64,000 nucleotides of DNA from the NCBI GenBank assembly GCA_963777285.1, contig CAVZPR010000001.1, positions 1,178,001 to 1,242,000 of the forward strand. The letters run 5' to 3'. The position numbers were made by a program, and so were the translations under genes. Shown piece by piece: positions 37,463-46,499 of the stretch. This DNA comes from JAFARE01 sp963777285 (GTDB taxonomy: Bacteria; Chloroflexota; Dormibacteria; Aeolococcales; Aeolococcaceae). The notes beneath the pieces were generated by a model, which ran no database searches, was not told the DNA's origin, and saw nothing but the letters and a program-made list of their open reading frames with translations. Position 1 is the first letter of the stretch; each line of letters opens with the position of its first letter.

Positions 37463-38151
37463 GCGACCCGCGCCGCGCCGCGGCCGAATCGGTAGCCCAC
37501 GTTGCGCACCGTGCTGATGCAGTCACCGTCAGGGGTGTCAGCCAGCTTGCGGCGCAGCCGGGCGACGTGCACCTCGACCAGGTTGGACCCCGGTGACGCG
37601 TCGTCGCCCCAGACGTGGGCGAGGATGCGCTCCTTGCTCAGCACGTGGTCCTCGTGGTTCATCAGGAGCTCGAGGATGTCGAACTCCTTGCGCGTCAGCT
37701 CCACCTCGGAGCCCCCGACGGTCACGCGCCGGCTGCGGGGGTCGAGCCTGATGCCATGAAACTCGCGCACCTCCCGTCCCAGCCCGGCGTGGCGGCGGGT
37801 GACCGCCTTGATCCGCGCCACCAGCTCGCTGAAGGCGAAGGGCTTCGCCAGGTAATCGTCGGCGCCCGCGTCGAGCCCGCGCACCCGGTCGGGCACGGCG
37901 TCGAGCGCGGTGAGCATCAGCACCGCGCTGGAGATCCCCCGGTTGCGCAGCCGGCTGCACACCTCGAAGCCGTCCGGGCCCATGCCCAGCATCACGTCGA
38001 GCACGATCACGTCGTAGGGGCCGGAGGTGTCGACGGCGCGGCCCACGGCGTCGCCGTCCGTGACGATGTCGACCGACATCCCGATCTCCTCGAGCCCGTC
38101 CCGCATGACGTCGGCGAGGCGGCGGTCGTCCTCGACCACGAGAATCCGCAT
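37459..38151 (-). CDS. OmpR/PhoB-family response regulator
   Basis: 230 residues. The receiver domain has MRILVVEDD, phospho-acceptor Asp52 in VIVLDVMLG, the TALDA switch and the conserved lysine in YLAKPFAF. The C-terminal winged helix carries VELTRKEFDILELLM and VLSKERILAHVWGDD. I chose ATG 38151 over an in-frame GTG five codons upstream, because homology begins at MRIL. It is translationally coupled to its kinase. Confidence 0.92.
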   Translation of the reverse strand: MRILVVEDDRRLADVMRDGLEEIGMSVDIVTDGDAVGRAVDTSGPYDVIVLDVMLGMGPDGFEVCSRLRNRGISSAVLMLTALDAVPDRVRGLDAGADDYLAKPFAFSELVARIKAVTRRHAGLGREVREFHGIRLDPRSRRVTVGGSEVELTRKEFDILELLMNHEDHVLSKERILAHVWGDDASPGSNLVEVHVARLRRKLADTPDGDCISTVRNVGYRFGRGAARVA

Positions 38152-38250
38152 GAGCGCGATTCTCACCCGGAGGCCGGCGCCGCTCCCGTTCGCCCCTTCG
38201 TTTGCGGCAGCGCCGTTACGAGACCGTGGGCGCCTCGCGCCGCGGACGCG

Positions 38251-39117
38251 TCAGTAGCGCGTGACCTTGAGGGAGAAGTCAAGAGCCGTCGCCGAGTGCG
38301 TCAGCGCGCCCACGCTGATGTAGTCGGCCCCGGCCAGCGCGTACGCCCGCGCGGTGCTCACCTGCACGCCACCGCTGACCTCCACCACGGCGCGGCCGCG
38401 GATGATCTGCATCGCCTCGCGGACCTGGCCGCAGGAGAAGTTGTCCAGGAGGATGCGGGGCGCCCGGTCGGCCAGGGCCTGCTCCAGCTCCTGGAGGTTG
38501 CTCACCTCGACGTTCACCTCGGCGTCCGGATAGGCCTTGCGCGCGCCGCGCAAGGCGGGGCTGATGCCGCCCACCAGCGCCAGGTGCGTGTCCTTGATGA
38601 GCACCGCGTCGAACAGGCCCATGCGGTGGTTCACCGCGCCACCGATGCGCGTCGCGTACTTCTCCAGGCCGCGCAGGCCTGGGGTGGTCTTGCGCGTGTC
38701 GAGGATCTTCGTCTTGGTGCCCTCGACCGCTTTCACGAACCTGCTGGTCATGGTGGCGATGCCGCTCAGGTGCTGCAGGAAGTTCAGCGCCACGCGCTCG
38801 CCCCTGAGGATGCCGCGCGCCGGGCCGTACAGGCGCGCCACGATCGCGTCCGCCTGCACCTTCTCGCCGTCCTTGGTCTTGGCGTCGAACTGGATGCGCG
38901 GCTCGACGAGCTCGAACACACGGCGCGTGACGCTGAGGCCGGCCACCACGCCGTCCTCCTTGCACACGATCTTGCCGCGGCAGGTCATCTCACCCGGGAT
39001 GACCGCGTCGGTGGTGACGTCGCCGGGACCGACGTCCTCGGCGAGCGCCGACCTGATCAGTGAATCGATGGCCTCAGGCGACAGCGCTTCGGTGATCGGT
39101 TCAAACGTGACGGTCAA
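38251..39117 (-). CDS. nadC: Nicotinate-nucleotide pyrophosphorylase (carboxylating)
   Basis: 288 residues. NadC turns quinolinate and PRPP into nicotinate mononucleotide, CO2 and PPi. Motifs are EDVGPGDVTTDAV, LDTRKTTPGLRGLEKYA, GGAVNHRMGLFDAVLIKD, VEVEV-like NVEVSNL and the C-terminal EVSGGV and ADYISVGALTHSA. The best start is TTG 39117, preceded by GAGGAG with a 7-base spacer. The start overlaps nadB by 17 bases. NadA, which makes quinolinate from NadB's product, is not in the window. Confidence 0.95.
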   Translation of the reverse strand: MTVTFEPITEALSPEAIDSLIRSALAEDVGPGDVTTDAVIPGEMTCRGKIVCKEDGVVAGLSVTRRVFELVEPRIQFDAKTKDGEKVQADAIVARLYGPARGILRGERVALNFLQHLSGIATMTSRFVKAVEGTKTKILDTRKTTPGLRGLEKYATRIGGAVNHRMGLFDAVLIKDTHLALVGGISPALRGARKAYPDAEVNVEVSNLQELEQALADRAPRILLDNFSCGQVREAMQIIRGRAVVEVSGGVQVSTARAYALAGADYISVGALTHSATALDFSLKVTRY

Positions 39118-40687
39118 GGTGTGCTCCTCTCTGTCCGTGCATGACGAGGTCGCCATGCCATTCATCACTGCTGCTTGCATGGTCCGATCGGATGTGACAG
39201 CCGCGCGACTCCTCGCGCCGCAGGGCCGCGGCGCAGACCAGCGACGCCGTGGTCGCGGCGCCGTGCAGGCGCGTCTCCGCGATGGTTCGCTTCGACGCCG
39301 AACCGTCTGCGATGTCGCGGCACACCTGCAGCGCAGCCGCGATCCCGGTCGCCTCGCGCACGATGCCCGCACCAGACCACAGCGCGCTCTGCAGCACATC
39401 CCACGCCGCCTGTTGCGACGCATCCACCGCGACGTCGCGCGGCGCATCGACCTGCTCGACGTGTGGCGGCGGCGCCTCGGCGGAGTCGGCGAGCGCCGCT
39501 TCGGCGGCGCGGTGCGCGAAGACCACGGACTCGAGCAGGCTGTTGCTCGCCAAGCGATTGGCTCCGTGCACGCCGCTGCTGGCCACCTCGCCACAGGCAT
39601 ACAAGCCGGGCAGCGACGTGGCGGCGCGCAGGTCTGTGCGCACACCGCCGATCATGTAGTGCGCCGCCGGCGCGACCGGGATGCGGTCGTGCGCCATGTC
39701 GAGTCCGTGCTCGCGGCACATGTGGTGTATCGCCGGAAAACGCAGTGCCACGTGGGGGATCGAGGAGCAGTCGAGGTACACGTGGTCGGCCCCGCTGCGG
39801 CTCAGCTCATCCCAGATGGAGCGGGCCACCACGTCGCGGCCGCCCAGCTCGCCACGCGAATCGGAGTCGAAGAGAAAGCGCCGGCCGGCGCCGTTGACGA
39901 CGGTTGCGCCCTCGCCGCGCACAGCCTCACTGATGAGAAAGCGCGGTGCTTCAGGAAGCGCCAGCGCCGTGGGGTGGAACTGCACGAACTCCATCCCCGC
40001 AACCTCGGCGCCTGCCTCGTACGCGAGCGCGACGCCGTCGCCGGTCGCCGTGCCAGGGTTGGTCGTCGCCGGCCAGAGCCGGCCTGCGCCGCCGCTGGCC
40101 AGGATGACCGCATTGCTGGCCAGACGATGCACCGTTCCGCGCTCCGTGTCGCACCACTCCACGCCGGTGCAGCGACCCGCCTCGCCGGCCAGGATTCGCT
40201 CGACGTGCGCGTGCTCCATCACCATGACGGAGGCGGCACGGAGCCGCGCGATGAGCGCCGTCTCCACCTCCAGGCCGGTGCCGTCGCCTCGCGCGTGCAG
40301 GATGCGCGCGCGGGAGTGCGCGGCCTCACGGCCGAGCAGCAGCTCGCCGTCCTGTGTGTCGAAGGTCACGCCCCACTCGATGAGCTGGCGCACGCGCGCG
40401 GGCCCTTCCTCGACCAGCACACGCACCGCATCCGCATGGCAGAGGCCGCGACCCGCGCTGATGGTGTCGTCGTAGTGCTGCTGCGCGCTGTCGTCGTCGC
40501 CGATGGCGGCCGCAATGCCGCCCTGTGCCCAGCGGCTGCAGCCGTCCTCGAGCCGGCCCTTCGTGAGCAGTGCGACGCGCGCTCGCCGCGCCGCGACCAG
40601 CGCGGCGCAGAGTCCGGCGATGCCACTGCCAATGACAACGAGATCGAAAGCCGGTGCTCCGCGATTGAGAGCGGCTCGATCGTTCAG
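39101..40687 (-). CDS. nadB: L-aspartate oxidase, apparent CTG start
   Basis: About 528 residues, the normal length. NadB oxidises aspartate to iminoaspartate for NAD synthesis. The FAD-binding dinucleotide fold (VVIGSGIAGLCAALVAARRA) and GCSRWAQGGIAAAIG begin at the N-terminus; later come ASGGAGRLWPATTNPG, AMHYMIGGV-like AAHYMIGGVRTDL and LYACGEVASSGVHGANRL. No ATG, GTG or TTG is in frame between the panD stop and the FAD motif. The first plausible start is CTG 40687, whose CTGA overlaps the panD stop exactly like the other coupled starts here. A GTG at 40426 would delete the FAD fold. Confidence 0.9.
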   Translation of the reverse strand: MNDRAALNRGAPAFDLVVIGSGIAGLCAALVAARRARVALLTKGRLEDGCSRWAQGGIAAAIGDDDSAQQHYDDTISAGRGLCHADAVRVLVEEGPARVRQLIEWGVTFDTQDGELLLGREAAHSRARILHARGDGTGLEVETALIARLRAASVMVMEHAHVERILAGEAGRCTGVEWCDTERGTVHRLASNAVILASGGAGRLWPATTNPGTATGDGVALAYEAGAEVAGMEFVQFHPTALALPEAPRFLISEAVRGEGATVVNGAGRRFLFDSDSRGELGGRDVVARSIWDELSRSGADHVYLDCSSIPHVALRFPAIHHMCREHGLDMAHDRIPVAPAAHYMIGGVRTDLRAATSLPGLYACGEVASSGVHGANRLASNSLLESVVFAHRAAEAALADSAEAPPPHVEQVDAPRDVAVDASQQAAWDVLQSALWSGAGIVREATGIAAALQVCRDIADGSASKRTIAETRLHGAATTASLVCAAALRREESRGCHIRSDHASSSDEWHGDLVMHGQRGAHLDRHV

Positions 40688-41043
40688 TGGATGCCCGCCT
40701 TCTCGCGCTCGCGGTTGTTGGAGTCCACCAGCACGACCGCCGGCGTGAAGGCGGCGACCTCCGCGTCGTCCACGCCGGCGTAGGCGATGACGATCACGAC
40801 GTCGCCCACCGAGCCGATGTGTGCCATGGCGCCGTTGAGCGCCACCTCACCGGATGCGCCCTCGATGGCGTACGTGATGGCGCGCGACCCGTTGCTGACA
40901 TTGACGACATGCACCTGCTCACCGGCCACCATGTTCGCTGCGCGCAGCAGGTCGGGCGAAAGAGACACCGATCCTTCGTAATCGAGATCCGCCCGTGTCA
41001 CCGTGGCACGGTGGATCTTCGATTTCATCAGGATCCGCTGCAT
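40684..41043 (-). CDS. panD: Aspartate 1-decarboxylase, pyruvoyl-type
   Basis: 119 residues. PanD makes beta-alanine from aspartate for pantothenate. The start is MQRILMKSKIHRATVT. The self-cleavage pair Gly24-Ser25 (DYEGSVSL) is present; cleavage turns the serine into the pyruvoyl cofactor. Other motifs are EQVHVVNVSNGSRAITYAI and GDVVIVIAYAGV. The start at 41043 lies 4 bases after the stop of the restored panC. The gene overlaps nadB at its end. Confidence 0.95.
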   Translation of the reverse strand: MQRILMKSKIHRATVTRADLDYEGSVSLSPDLLRAANMVAGEQVHVVNVSNGSRAITYAIEGASGEVALNGAMAHIGSVGDVVIVIAYAGVDDAEVAAFTPAVVLVDSNNREREKAGIH

Positions 41044-41047
41044 TGTT

Positions 41048-41952
41048 CTAGGTGGCGCCAGGCGCCCCGACGTGCGGCGCCCCATCGATCCCCAGCCGCA
41101 CAACATCGATGAGGCGGGTCGTCCCTATTCTAGCAGCCACAACGATTTGGCATCCGACCCCCGCGGTGTCCACGCGGCTGAAGGTCGATGCATCGACAAC
41201 GGCGACGTAGTCGGCGCTCACGCCGGCGTCGGTCAGCGCGCCGTCGACGGCGCGAATGAGGCTGTCGGCGGCGCGCTCGCCCGCGGCGAAGAGCCGCGCC
41301 GCAGCAGCGAGTCCCGGGGGATGGCGAGCGCCTGGCGGCGCTCGTCGTCACTGAGGTACACGTTGCGGCTGGACAGCGCCAGGCCGTCGTCATCACGGAG
41401 CGTGGGACAGACCACGATCTGGACGCCAGTGTCAAGATCGCGCGCCAGCCTCTCGACCACGGCGCACTGCTGCGCGTCCTTCTGGCCGAAATAGGCACGA
41501 TCCGGCCGCGCCGCGACCAGCAGCTTGGCGACGATCAGGCCCACCCCGTCGAAATGGCCGGGTCGCAGCCGCGCCTCGAGCTCCTCGCCGGCGGCGCCGC
41601 CGACGTGAACCTGTGTCAGTCCCCCGGGCGGGTAGACGGCGTCGAGGGAGGGCGCGTACGCGGCGTGCACCCCGCTGCCCGTGAGCAGCGCGATGTCCGC
41701 CTCGAGGCTGCGCGGATATCGCTCGTAGTCCTCGCCGGGTGCGAACTGGGCAGGGTTGACGAAGATGCTCACGACCACGCGGTCGCACTCCGCCATGGCA
41801 CGCTCCACCAGGCTGCGGTGCCCGCGGTGCAGCGCGCCCATGGTCGGCACCAGACCGACGGTCATGCCCGCCGCGTGGCAGCGGAGCGACCAGCGGCGCA
41901 ATTGCTCCGGCGTTGCGAGCCGGACCGGCCCCTCAGTGATACGAGTGCGCAT
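41048..41952 (-). CDS. panC: Pantothenate synthetase, interrupted by one frameshift
   Basis: PanC joins pantoate and beta-alanine using ATP. From the ATG at 41952 the frame gives VGLVPTMGALHRGHRSL, SIFVNPAQFAPGEDY, RLRPGHFDGV, YFGQKDAQQ and LSSRNVYLSDDERRQALA. Near 41312 the frame changes: continuing, it stops at 41233, but the frame one base away continues as LFAAGERAADSLIRA, DYVAVVDASTFSRVD to a stop at 41048. This is a proper PanC C-terminus. The restored end is 4 bases before panD, so it is the true one. The break is in a run of C and G bases and looks like a lost base. Confidence 0.85.
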
Positions 41953-42736
41953 CGTCCGGGAATCGCCCCTCGCGCACGTCGTCGGCGTACGCGCGCGCCG
42001 CCGCCACGACGCGGTCTCCGATGTCGGCGTACGCCCTCGCGAACTTGGGCATGCCGCCGCGGGTGTGAGGGGTGATCCCCAGGAGGTCGTGGATGATGAG
42101 CACCTGGCCGTCGCAGTCGGGACCGGCGCCGATGCCGATCGTCGGGATGGCCAGAGCGGCGGTGACCGCGGCCGCGAGGTCGCGCGGCACGCCCTCGAGC
42201 ACGAGTGCAAACGCACCGGCGGCCTGCAGTGCCTCGGCGTCGCGCATGATGCGCTCGCGCGCCGCGTCGGTCCTGCCCTGCACGCGCATGCCGCCGAACG
42301 CATTGACCGACTGCGGCGTCAGGCCCAGGTGGCCCATCACCGGGATGCCGCGCTCGGTCAGCCTGGCCACGCGGTCCACCACCCATCCGCCGCCCTCGAG
42401 CTTGACCGCGTGCATGCCCGCTTTCAGAAAGGCGCTGGCGGCGGCGATCGTCGCCTCGCAGGAGACGTGGTACGCGCCGAAGGGCATGTCGCCGACGAGC
42501 AGCAGGTCGGGTGCTCCGCGCGCCACCGCGCGGGCGTGGTGGAGCATCTCCTCGAGCGTCACGGGGATCGTGTTGGCGTAGCCGAGCACGTTGTCGCCCA
42601 CCGAGTTGCCCACCAGGATCACGGGGATGCCGGCCTCCGCGAGCAGACGCGCCGTGGGATGGTCGTAGGCGGTGAGCATCACGAAGCGGCAGCCCTCGCG
42701 CTTCGCCGCGAGCAGGTCGTTGACGGTGGTGGGCAT
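41933..42736 (-). CDS. panB: 3-methyl-2-oxobutanoate hydroxymethyltransferase
   Basis: 267 residues. PanB makes ketopantoate from 2-oxoisovalerate and 5,10-methylene-tetrahydrofolate. Motifs seen: MLTAYDHPTARLLAEAGIPV, VGDMPFGAYHVS (metal Asp), AGMHAVKLEGG, GHLGLTPQSVNAFGG, and IPTIGIGAGPDCDGQVL. Its C-terminus overlaps panC by 20 bases. Its folate-carried one-carbon unit would be supplied by GlyA, encoded elsewhere in the window. The start is ATG 42736, 3 bases after the DUF2520 gene. Confidence 0.96.
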   Translation of the reverse strand: MPTTVNDLLAAKREGCRFVMLTAYDHPTARLLAEAGIPVILVGNSVGDNVLGYANTIPVTLEEMLHHARAVARGAPDLLLVGDMPFGAYHVSCEATIAAASAFLKAGMHAVKLEGGGWVVDRVARLTERGIPVMGHLGLTPQSVNAFGGMRVQGRTDAARERIMRDAEALQAAGAFALVLEGVPRDLAAAVTAALAIPTIGIGAGPDCDGQVLIIHDLLGITPHTRGGMPKFARAYADIGDRVVAAARAYADDVREGRFPDDAHSYH

Positions 42737-42739
42737 CGC

Positions 42740-43612
42740 CTAGGCGACTCGATGCAGCCGCGGCCGCTTCTGCGTCGCCGGGGCACGGCCGGTGAGGCGC
42801 TCCATCTCGCGCGCCATCACCTGGTAGACGTCGCGCGCCCGCGGATGGGGTGCCAGCGCGGCGAGGTGCGCCTCCACCGCCTCCCAGTCGCCGCGCGCCA
42901 CCGGACCGGTGAGCGCCTGGGCGGGTCCGTCGCGCACCGCGTTGACCGCAGCGCCGTGGAGCAGCGCGGCGAGGGCGGCGCGCGCGGTGTCGCGGTCGAC
43001 CCCGGCGTCCTCGAGGAGCCGGGTGGCGGTTTCCAGCAACGCGAGCGGCGCGTTGCCCGCCAGCACGGCAGCCGCGTGGTACAGGTCGCGAGCCTCGGGC
43101 GCGATGTCCAGCACCGTGCCGCCGAGTGCGGTGACGAGGCCCTCGAGCTCGAGGCCGACCCGGACCGTGCCGGCCTCGACCCGGAAGGACGCGCCGCGCA
43201 GCAGCGGAGCGCTCGCCGCGCCGGCCAGCGCCTGCAGCGGATGGAGAACTCCGATTCCGGCGCCGCTGCTGGGCAGGGCCCTGAGTGGGGCGAGCCCGAG
43301 GCGCGCGCTGCAGTGGACCACGGTGCGGCCGGAGAGAGCTGCACCGGAGGCGGCGATGGTCGCCGCGAGGCGCGTGATCTCGGCGTCGGAGACGGTCAGG
43401 AAGGTGACCTCGGCCGCCATCGCCGCCTCGACGGCGCCCGGCACGGGACGCGCCCCCAGCGCGGCGGCGAGCGCTCGGGCGTCGTTTGGGTCGCGGCTGG
43501 ACACCGCGGCGACAGCCAAGCCCGCAGCCGCGAACGCCGTCGCGAGCGCGCTGCCGGCGCGACCCGCGCCGACGAAGGCCAGCACGGGATGCTCCGTGCG
43601 CATGGTCGCCAT
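42740..43612 (-). CDS. Rossmann-like and DUF2520 domain protein, candidate ketopantoate reductase
   Basis: About 290 residues. An N-terminal NAD(P)-binding fold starts LAFVGAGRAGSALATAFAAAGL, followed by VTFLTVSDAEI and a histidine in GVLHPLQAL. The DUF2520 C-terminal half is helical, with DLYHAAAVLAGN, LLETATRLL and TGPVARGD. The layout matches 6-phosphogluconate-type dehydrogenases and ketopantoate reductases. It is the first gene of the pantothenate cluster, where panE is otherwise missing, so conversion of ketopantoate to pantoate is a good inference but not shown. The ATG at 43612 has GAGGTGA with an 8-base spacer. Confidence 0.85.
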   Translation of the reverse strand: MATMRTEHPVLAFVGAGRAGSALATAFAAAGLAVAAVSSRDPNDARALAAALGARPVPGAVEAAMAAEVTFLTVSDAEITRLAATIAASGAALSGRTVVHCSARLGLAPLRALPSSGAGIGVLHPLQALAGAASAPLLRGASFRVEAGTVRVGLELEGLVTALGGTVLDIAPEARDLYHAAAVLAGNAPLALLETATRLLEDAGVDRDTARAALAALLHGAAVNAVRDGPAQALTGPVARGDWEAVEAHLAALAPHPRARDVYQVMAREMERLTGRAPATQKRPRLHRVA

Positions 43613-43687
43613 CGTCTCGGTCACCTCGTGATCCAAGCGGTGCGTTCAGTGTACCCCGCCGAATGGCGGTCCGCCCTCGGGGCTCAG

Positions 43688-45601
43688 CTAGGCGCCGGCT
43701 GCCGCCTCCGCGGGGGGTTCGGCGCCGCCGGCCTCGGCGGAGCCCTGCAACTCGACCTTGATGATGATCCGGTCCATCTCGGCTGCGTCCATGGTCTCGA
43801 TCTCCACGAGGCGCGAGGCGAGCGCACGCAGCACCACCTCACGCTCGCGCAGCACCTGCTTGGCCCTGAGGAAGGCATCGGCGACGAGCTGGTGCACCTC
43901 CTGGTCGATCTCGGAGGCGATGTCCTCGGAGTAGTTGCGCTGCTCACCGAGGTCGCGTCCCAGGAAGACCATCTCCTGCCGCTCGCCGAAGGTCAGCGGC
44001 CCCAGCTTGTCGCTCATCCCCCACTCGGTGACCATCTTCCGCGCCAGGTTGGTGGCCTTGCGGATGTCGTCCGAGGCGCCGGTGGTGATGTTGTCCTCGC
44101 CGAAGATGAGCTCCTCGGAGCAGCGGCCGCCGAGGATCTGCGCCAGCTGGTCGATCAGCTCCGCCTTGCTCACCAGGTACCGGTCCTCGGTGGGCAGGCT
44201 CATGGTCCAGCCCAGCGCCATGCCCCGGCTGACGATCGTCACCTTGTGCACGGGGTCGGTGTGCTCCAGGGTCTTGCCCACCAGCGCGTGGCCCATCTCG
44301 TGGAACGCGATGGTGGTCTTCTCCTTCTCCGTGATCATCCGGCTGCGCCGTTCGGGTCCGGCGATCACGCGGGCGATGGACTCCTCGAGGTCGTTCATGG
44401 TGATGAGCTTGCGGTTGGCCCGCGCCGCCAGGATCGCGGCTTCGTTGATCAGGTTGGAGAGGTCGGCGCCGCTGAAGCCCGGCGTCTGCTTGGCCAGCAC
44501 CTCGAGGTCCGCACCCGAGTCGAGTGGCTTGTTGCGCGCGTGCACCTCGAGGATCGCGCGGCGGCCACGGATGTCGGGACGGTCCAGCATCACGTGGCGG
44601 TCGAAGCGCCCCGGGCGGAGCAGCGCCGGGTCGAGCACGTCAGGGCGGTTCGTGGCCGCGATGACGATCACGTGCGTCGCCGTTTCGAAGCCGTCCATCT
44701 CGACGAGCAGCTGGTTGAGGGTCTGCTCACGCTCGTCGTGACCGCCACCCAGGCCGGCGCCGCGCTGCCGCCCCACGGCGTCGATCTCGTCGACGAAGAC
44801 GATGCACGGGGAGTTCTTCTTGGCCTGGTCGAAGAGGTCGCGGACGCGGCTCGCGCCGACGCCGACGAACATCTCCACGAACTCCGAGCCGCTGATGCTG
44901 AAGAACGGAACGCCTGCCTCGCCCGCGACGGCCTTGGACAGCAGCGTCTTGCCCGTGCCGGGCGGTCCGACCAGCAGCACGCCCTTGGGAATGCGTGCCC
45001 CGACGGCGGCGAACTTGTCGGGATACTTGAGGAACTCGACGATCTCGCTGAGCTCCTGCTTGGCCTCGTCGACCCCGGCGACGTCTGTGAAGGTGATCGC
45101 CGGTTTGTCACCGGCGAGCAGGCGGGCACGGCTGCGTCCGAACGACAGCGCCTGGTTGTTCCCGCTCTGCGTCTGCCGGAAGATCCAGAGGAGGATCAGC
45201 GCCATCAGCCCGAACAGCACGAGGTTGGGGAGGATGACGCTCAAAAGGAAGTTGCTCCCACTGCCGGAATCGACTTTGTAATTGTAGTAATGATTCTCGT
45301 CGAACTCCCGCTCGATCTCATCGGACGAGGACACGGTGGTCGAGTAGTGCGTGCCGTCCTGCGCGTACCACGTCACGGTCTGGCCGTCGCCTTGGATCTC
45401 GGCGGCCTGATTGGGGTCGGTGCTCAGCGTGTTGGCGCGGTCGCTGGAATGCGCGGTGAAGTTGGCCACCGCCTGCGAGAGCTGCCCCGCGTCGGCGGTC
45501 TTGGCGGACTGGCTCGGGAAGTTGCGGTACAGCAGCGCCGCAACCACGATGACGGCAGCGATGATGAGCAGATACGTGAGGCTGCGGCGACTTCCGGGCA
45601 T
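43688..45601 (-). CDS. ftsH: ATP-dependent zinc metalloprotease FtsH
   Basis: 637 residues. An N-terminal helix and a C-terminal one of the membrane domain (LTYLLIIAAVIVVAALLY and LVLFGLMALILLWIF) flank an external segment. The AAA domain has Walker A GPPGTGKT, Walker B IVFVDEIDAVGRQRG and SRH RPGRFDRHV. The zinc site HEMGH is followed by the peptidase domain. FtsH degrades membrane and some soluble proteins. It follows tilS as in Bacillus, though hpt is absent here. Confidence 0.97.
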   Translation of the reverse strand: MPGSRRSLTYLLIIAAVIVVAALLYRNFPSQSAKTADAGQLSQAVANFTAHSSDRANTLSTDPNQAAEIQGDGQTVTWYAQDGTHYSTTVSSSDEIEREFDENHYYNYKVDSGSGSNFLLSVILPNLVLFGLMALILLWIFRQTQSGNNQALSFGRSRARLLAGDKPAITFTDVAGVDEAKQELSEIVEFLKYPDKFAAVGARIPKGVLLVGPPGTGKTLLSKAVAGEAGVPFFSISGSEFVEMFVGVGASRVRDLFDQAKKNSPCIVFVDEIDAVGRQRGAGLGGGHDEREQTLNQLLVEMDGFETATHVIVIAATNRPDVLDPALLRPGRFDRHVMLDRPDIRGRRAILEVHARNKPLDSGADLEVLAKQTPGFSGADLSNLINEAAILAARANRKLITMNDLEESIARVIAGPERRSRMITEKEKTTIAFHEMGHALVGKTLEHTDPVHKVTIVSRGMALGWTMSLPTEDRYLVSKAELIDQLAQILGGRCSEELIFGEDNITTGASDDIRKATNLARKMVTEWGMSDKLGPLTFGERQEMVFLGRDLGEQRNYSEDIASEIDQEVHQLVADAFLRAKQVLREREVVLRALASRLVEIETMDAAEMDRIIIKVELQGSAEAGGAEPPAEAAAGA

Positions 45602-45615
45602 CTGAACTCAGTCTA

Positions 45616-46347
45616 TCAGGGGTCCGGCGGCGGCCCATCCGCCTGCAGCGCTTGACGCTGCCGCTCGGCGAGCACCACCAGACGCCGTCGCGCGCCGGGG
45701 AAGACCGCCTCGAGCGCGGGCATGAGCTCGTGCCGAACCCGGCTGCGAAGAAAGCGCGGATCGCGGTTGCTCGGGTCCTCGAGCACTGAGATGCCCAGCG
45801 CGGCGCAGTACGCCTCGGTGTCGGCGCGCCACACGCGGAGCAGCGGCCGCGCCAGGGCGCCGTTGCGCTCGGCCATCGCCAGGATGCTGCGGGGCGTCGC
45901 CGAGGACAGCGCCCGCATCAGCACCGTCTCCGCCTGGTCGTCGGCCGTGTGTCCCAGCGCGATCGCCGAGGCCTGCGCCCGGTGCGCCGCCTCTCGCAGC
46001 GCTGCATGGCGCGCCTCCCGGGCTCGCTCCTGCAGCGAGGGCCCTGCCTCCACCGTGACGCGCAAGGCTACGAAAGGCAACGCGCGCTCCTCCGCCAGCA
46101 TGGCGACATGGCGGGACTCGGACTCGCCGCCCGGCCGCAGCCCGTGGTCGACGTGGGCCACCAGGATCGACCAGCCGCGCGGCGGGGCGAGACGGGAGAG
46201 CGCGTCGAGCAGCGCTGTCGAATCCGGGCCACCGCTGCAGGCCAGCAGCACGCGCTCGCCGGGCCGCAGCACGCGCCGCCGGTCGGCCGCCACGGCCACC
46301 ACTCGCCGCACCAGGGCGATGATGGGCCGGCGGGCCCGCTCCGGCAC
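45616..46347 (-). CDS. tilS: tRNA(Ile)-lysidine synthetase, short form
   Basis: 243 residues from a GTG at 46347. TilS changes C34 of tRNA-Ile(CAU) to lysidine so it reads AUA. The PP-loop is LLACSGGPDSTALLDAL, with VAHVDHGLRPGGES and LGHTADDQAETVLMR; RPLLRVWR and EDPSNRDPRFLRSRVRHELMP follow. The length matches forms lacking the extra C-terminal domains. The start is uncertain because no ribosome-binding site is clear and the frame runs back into the tRNA gene, which fixes an upstream limit. Confidence 0.92.
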   Translation of the reverse strand: MPERARRPIIALVRRVVAVAADRRRVLRPGERVLLACSGGPDSTALLDALSRLAPPRGWSILVAHVDHGLRPGGESESRHVAMLAEERALPFVALRVTVEAGPSLQERAREARHAALREAAHRAQASAIALGHTADDQAETVLMRALSSATPRSILAMAERNGALARPLLRVWRADTEAYCAALGISVLEDPSNRDPRFLRSRVRHELMPALEAVFPGARRRLVVLAERQRQALQADGPPPDP

Positions 46348-46364
46348 AGAGCCGAACGCGGGCG

Positions 46365-46437
46365 TGGCGGTTCCTGGACTCGAACCAGGGACATACCGGG
46401 TATGAACCGGCTGCTCTACCACCTGAGCTAAACCGCC
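46365..46437 (-). tRNA. tRNA-Met (CAT), elongator type
   Basis: A 73-base cloverleaf on the minus strand: acceptor GGCGGTT/AACCGCC, D stem GCTC/GAGC, anticodon stem GCCGG/CCGGT with loop TTCATAC, T stem CCTGG/CCAGG, discriminator A. The G1-C72 pair and overall sequence favour elongator Met; tRNA-Ile2(CAU) has the same anticodon and cannot be fully excluded. CCA is not encoded. It lies just 17 bases from tilS. Confidence 0.92.
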
Positions 46438-46499
46438 AATGAGGCGCTGAAACTCGGCGCGCGATTGCGCGGCCGGGTGCGGATGTTTGGGCGCTGGAG

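Noticed and set aside
41756..45655. A 1299-codon open frame on the plus strand opposite panB, DUF2520 and ftsH
   Set aside because: Antisense shadow of strongly coding genes; low-complexity Arg/His/Glu stretches and no motif.
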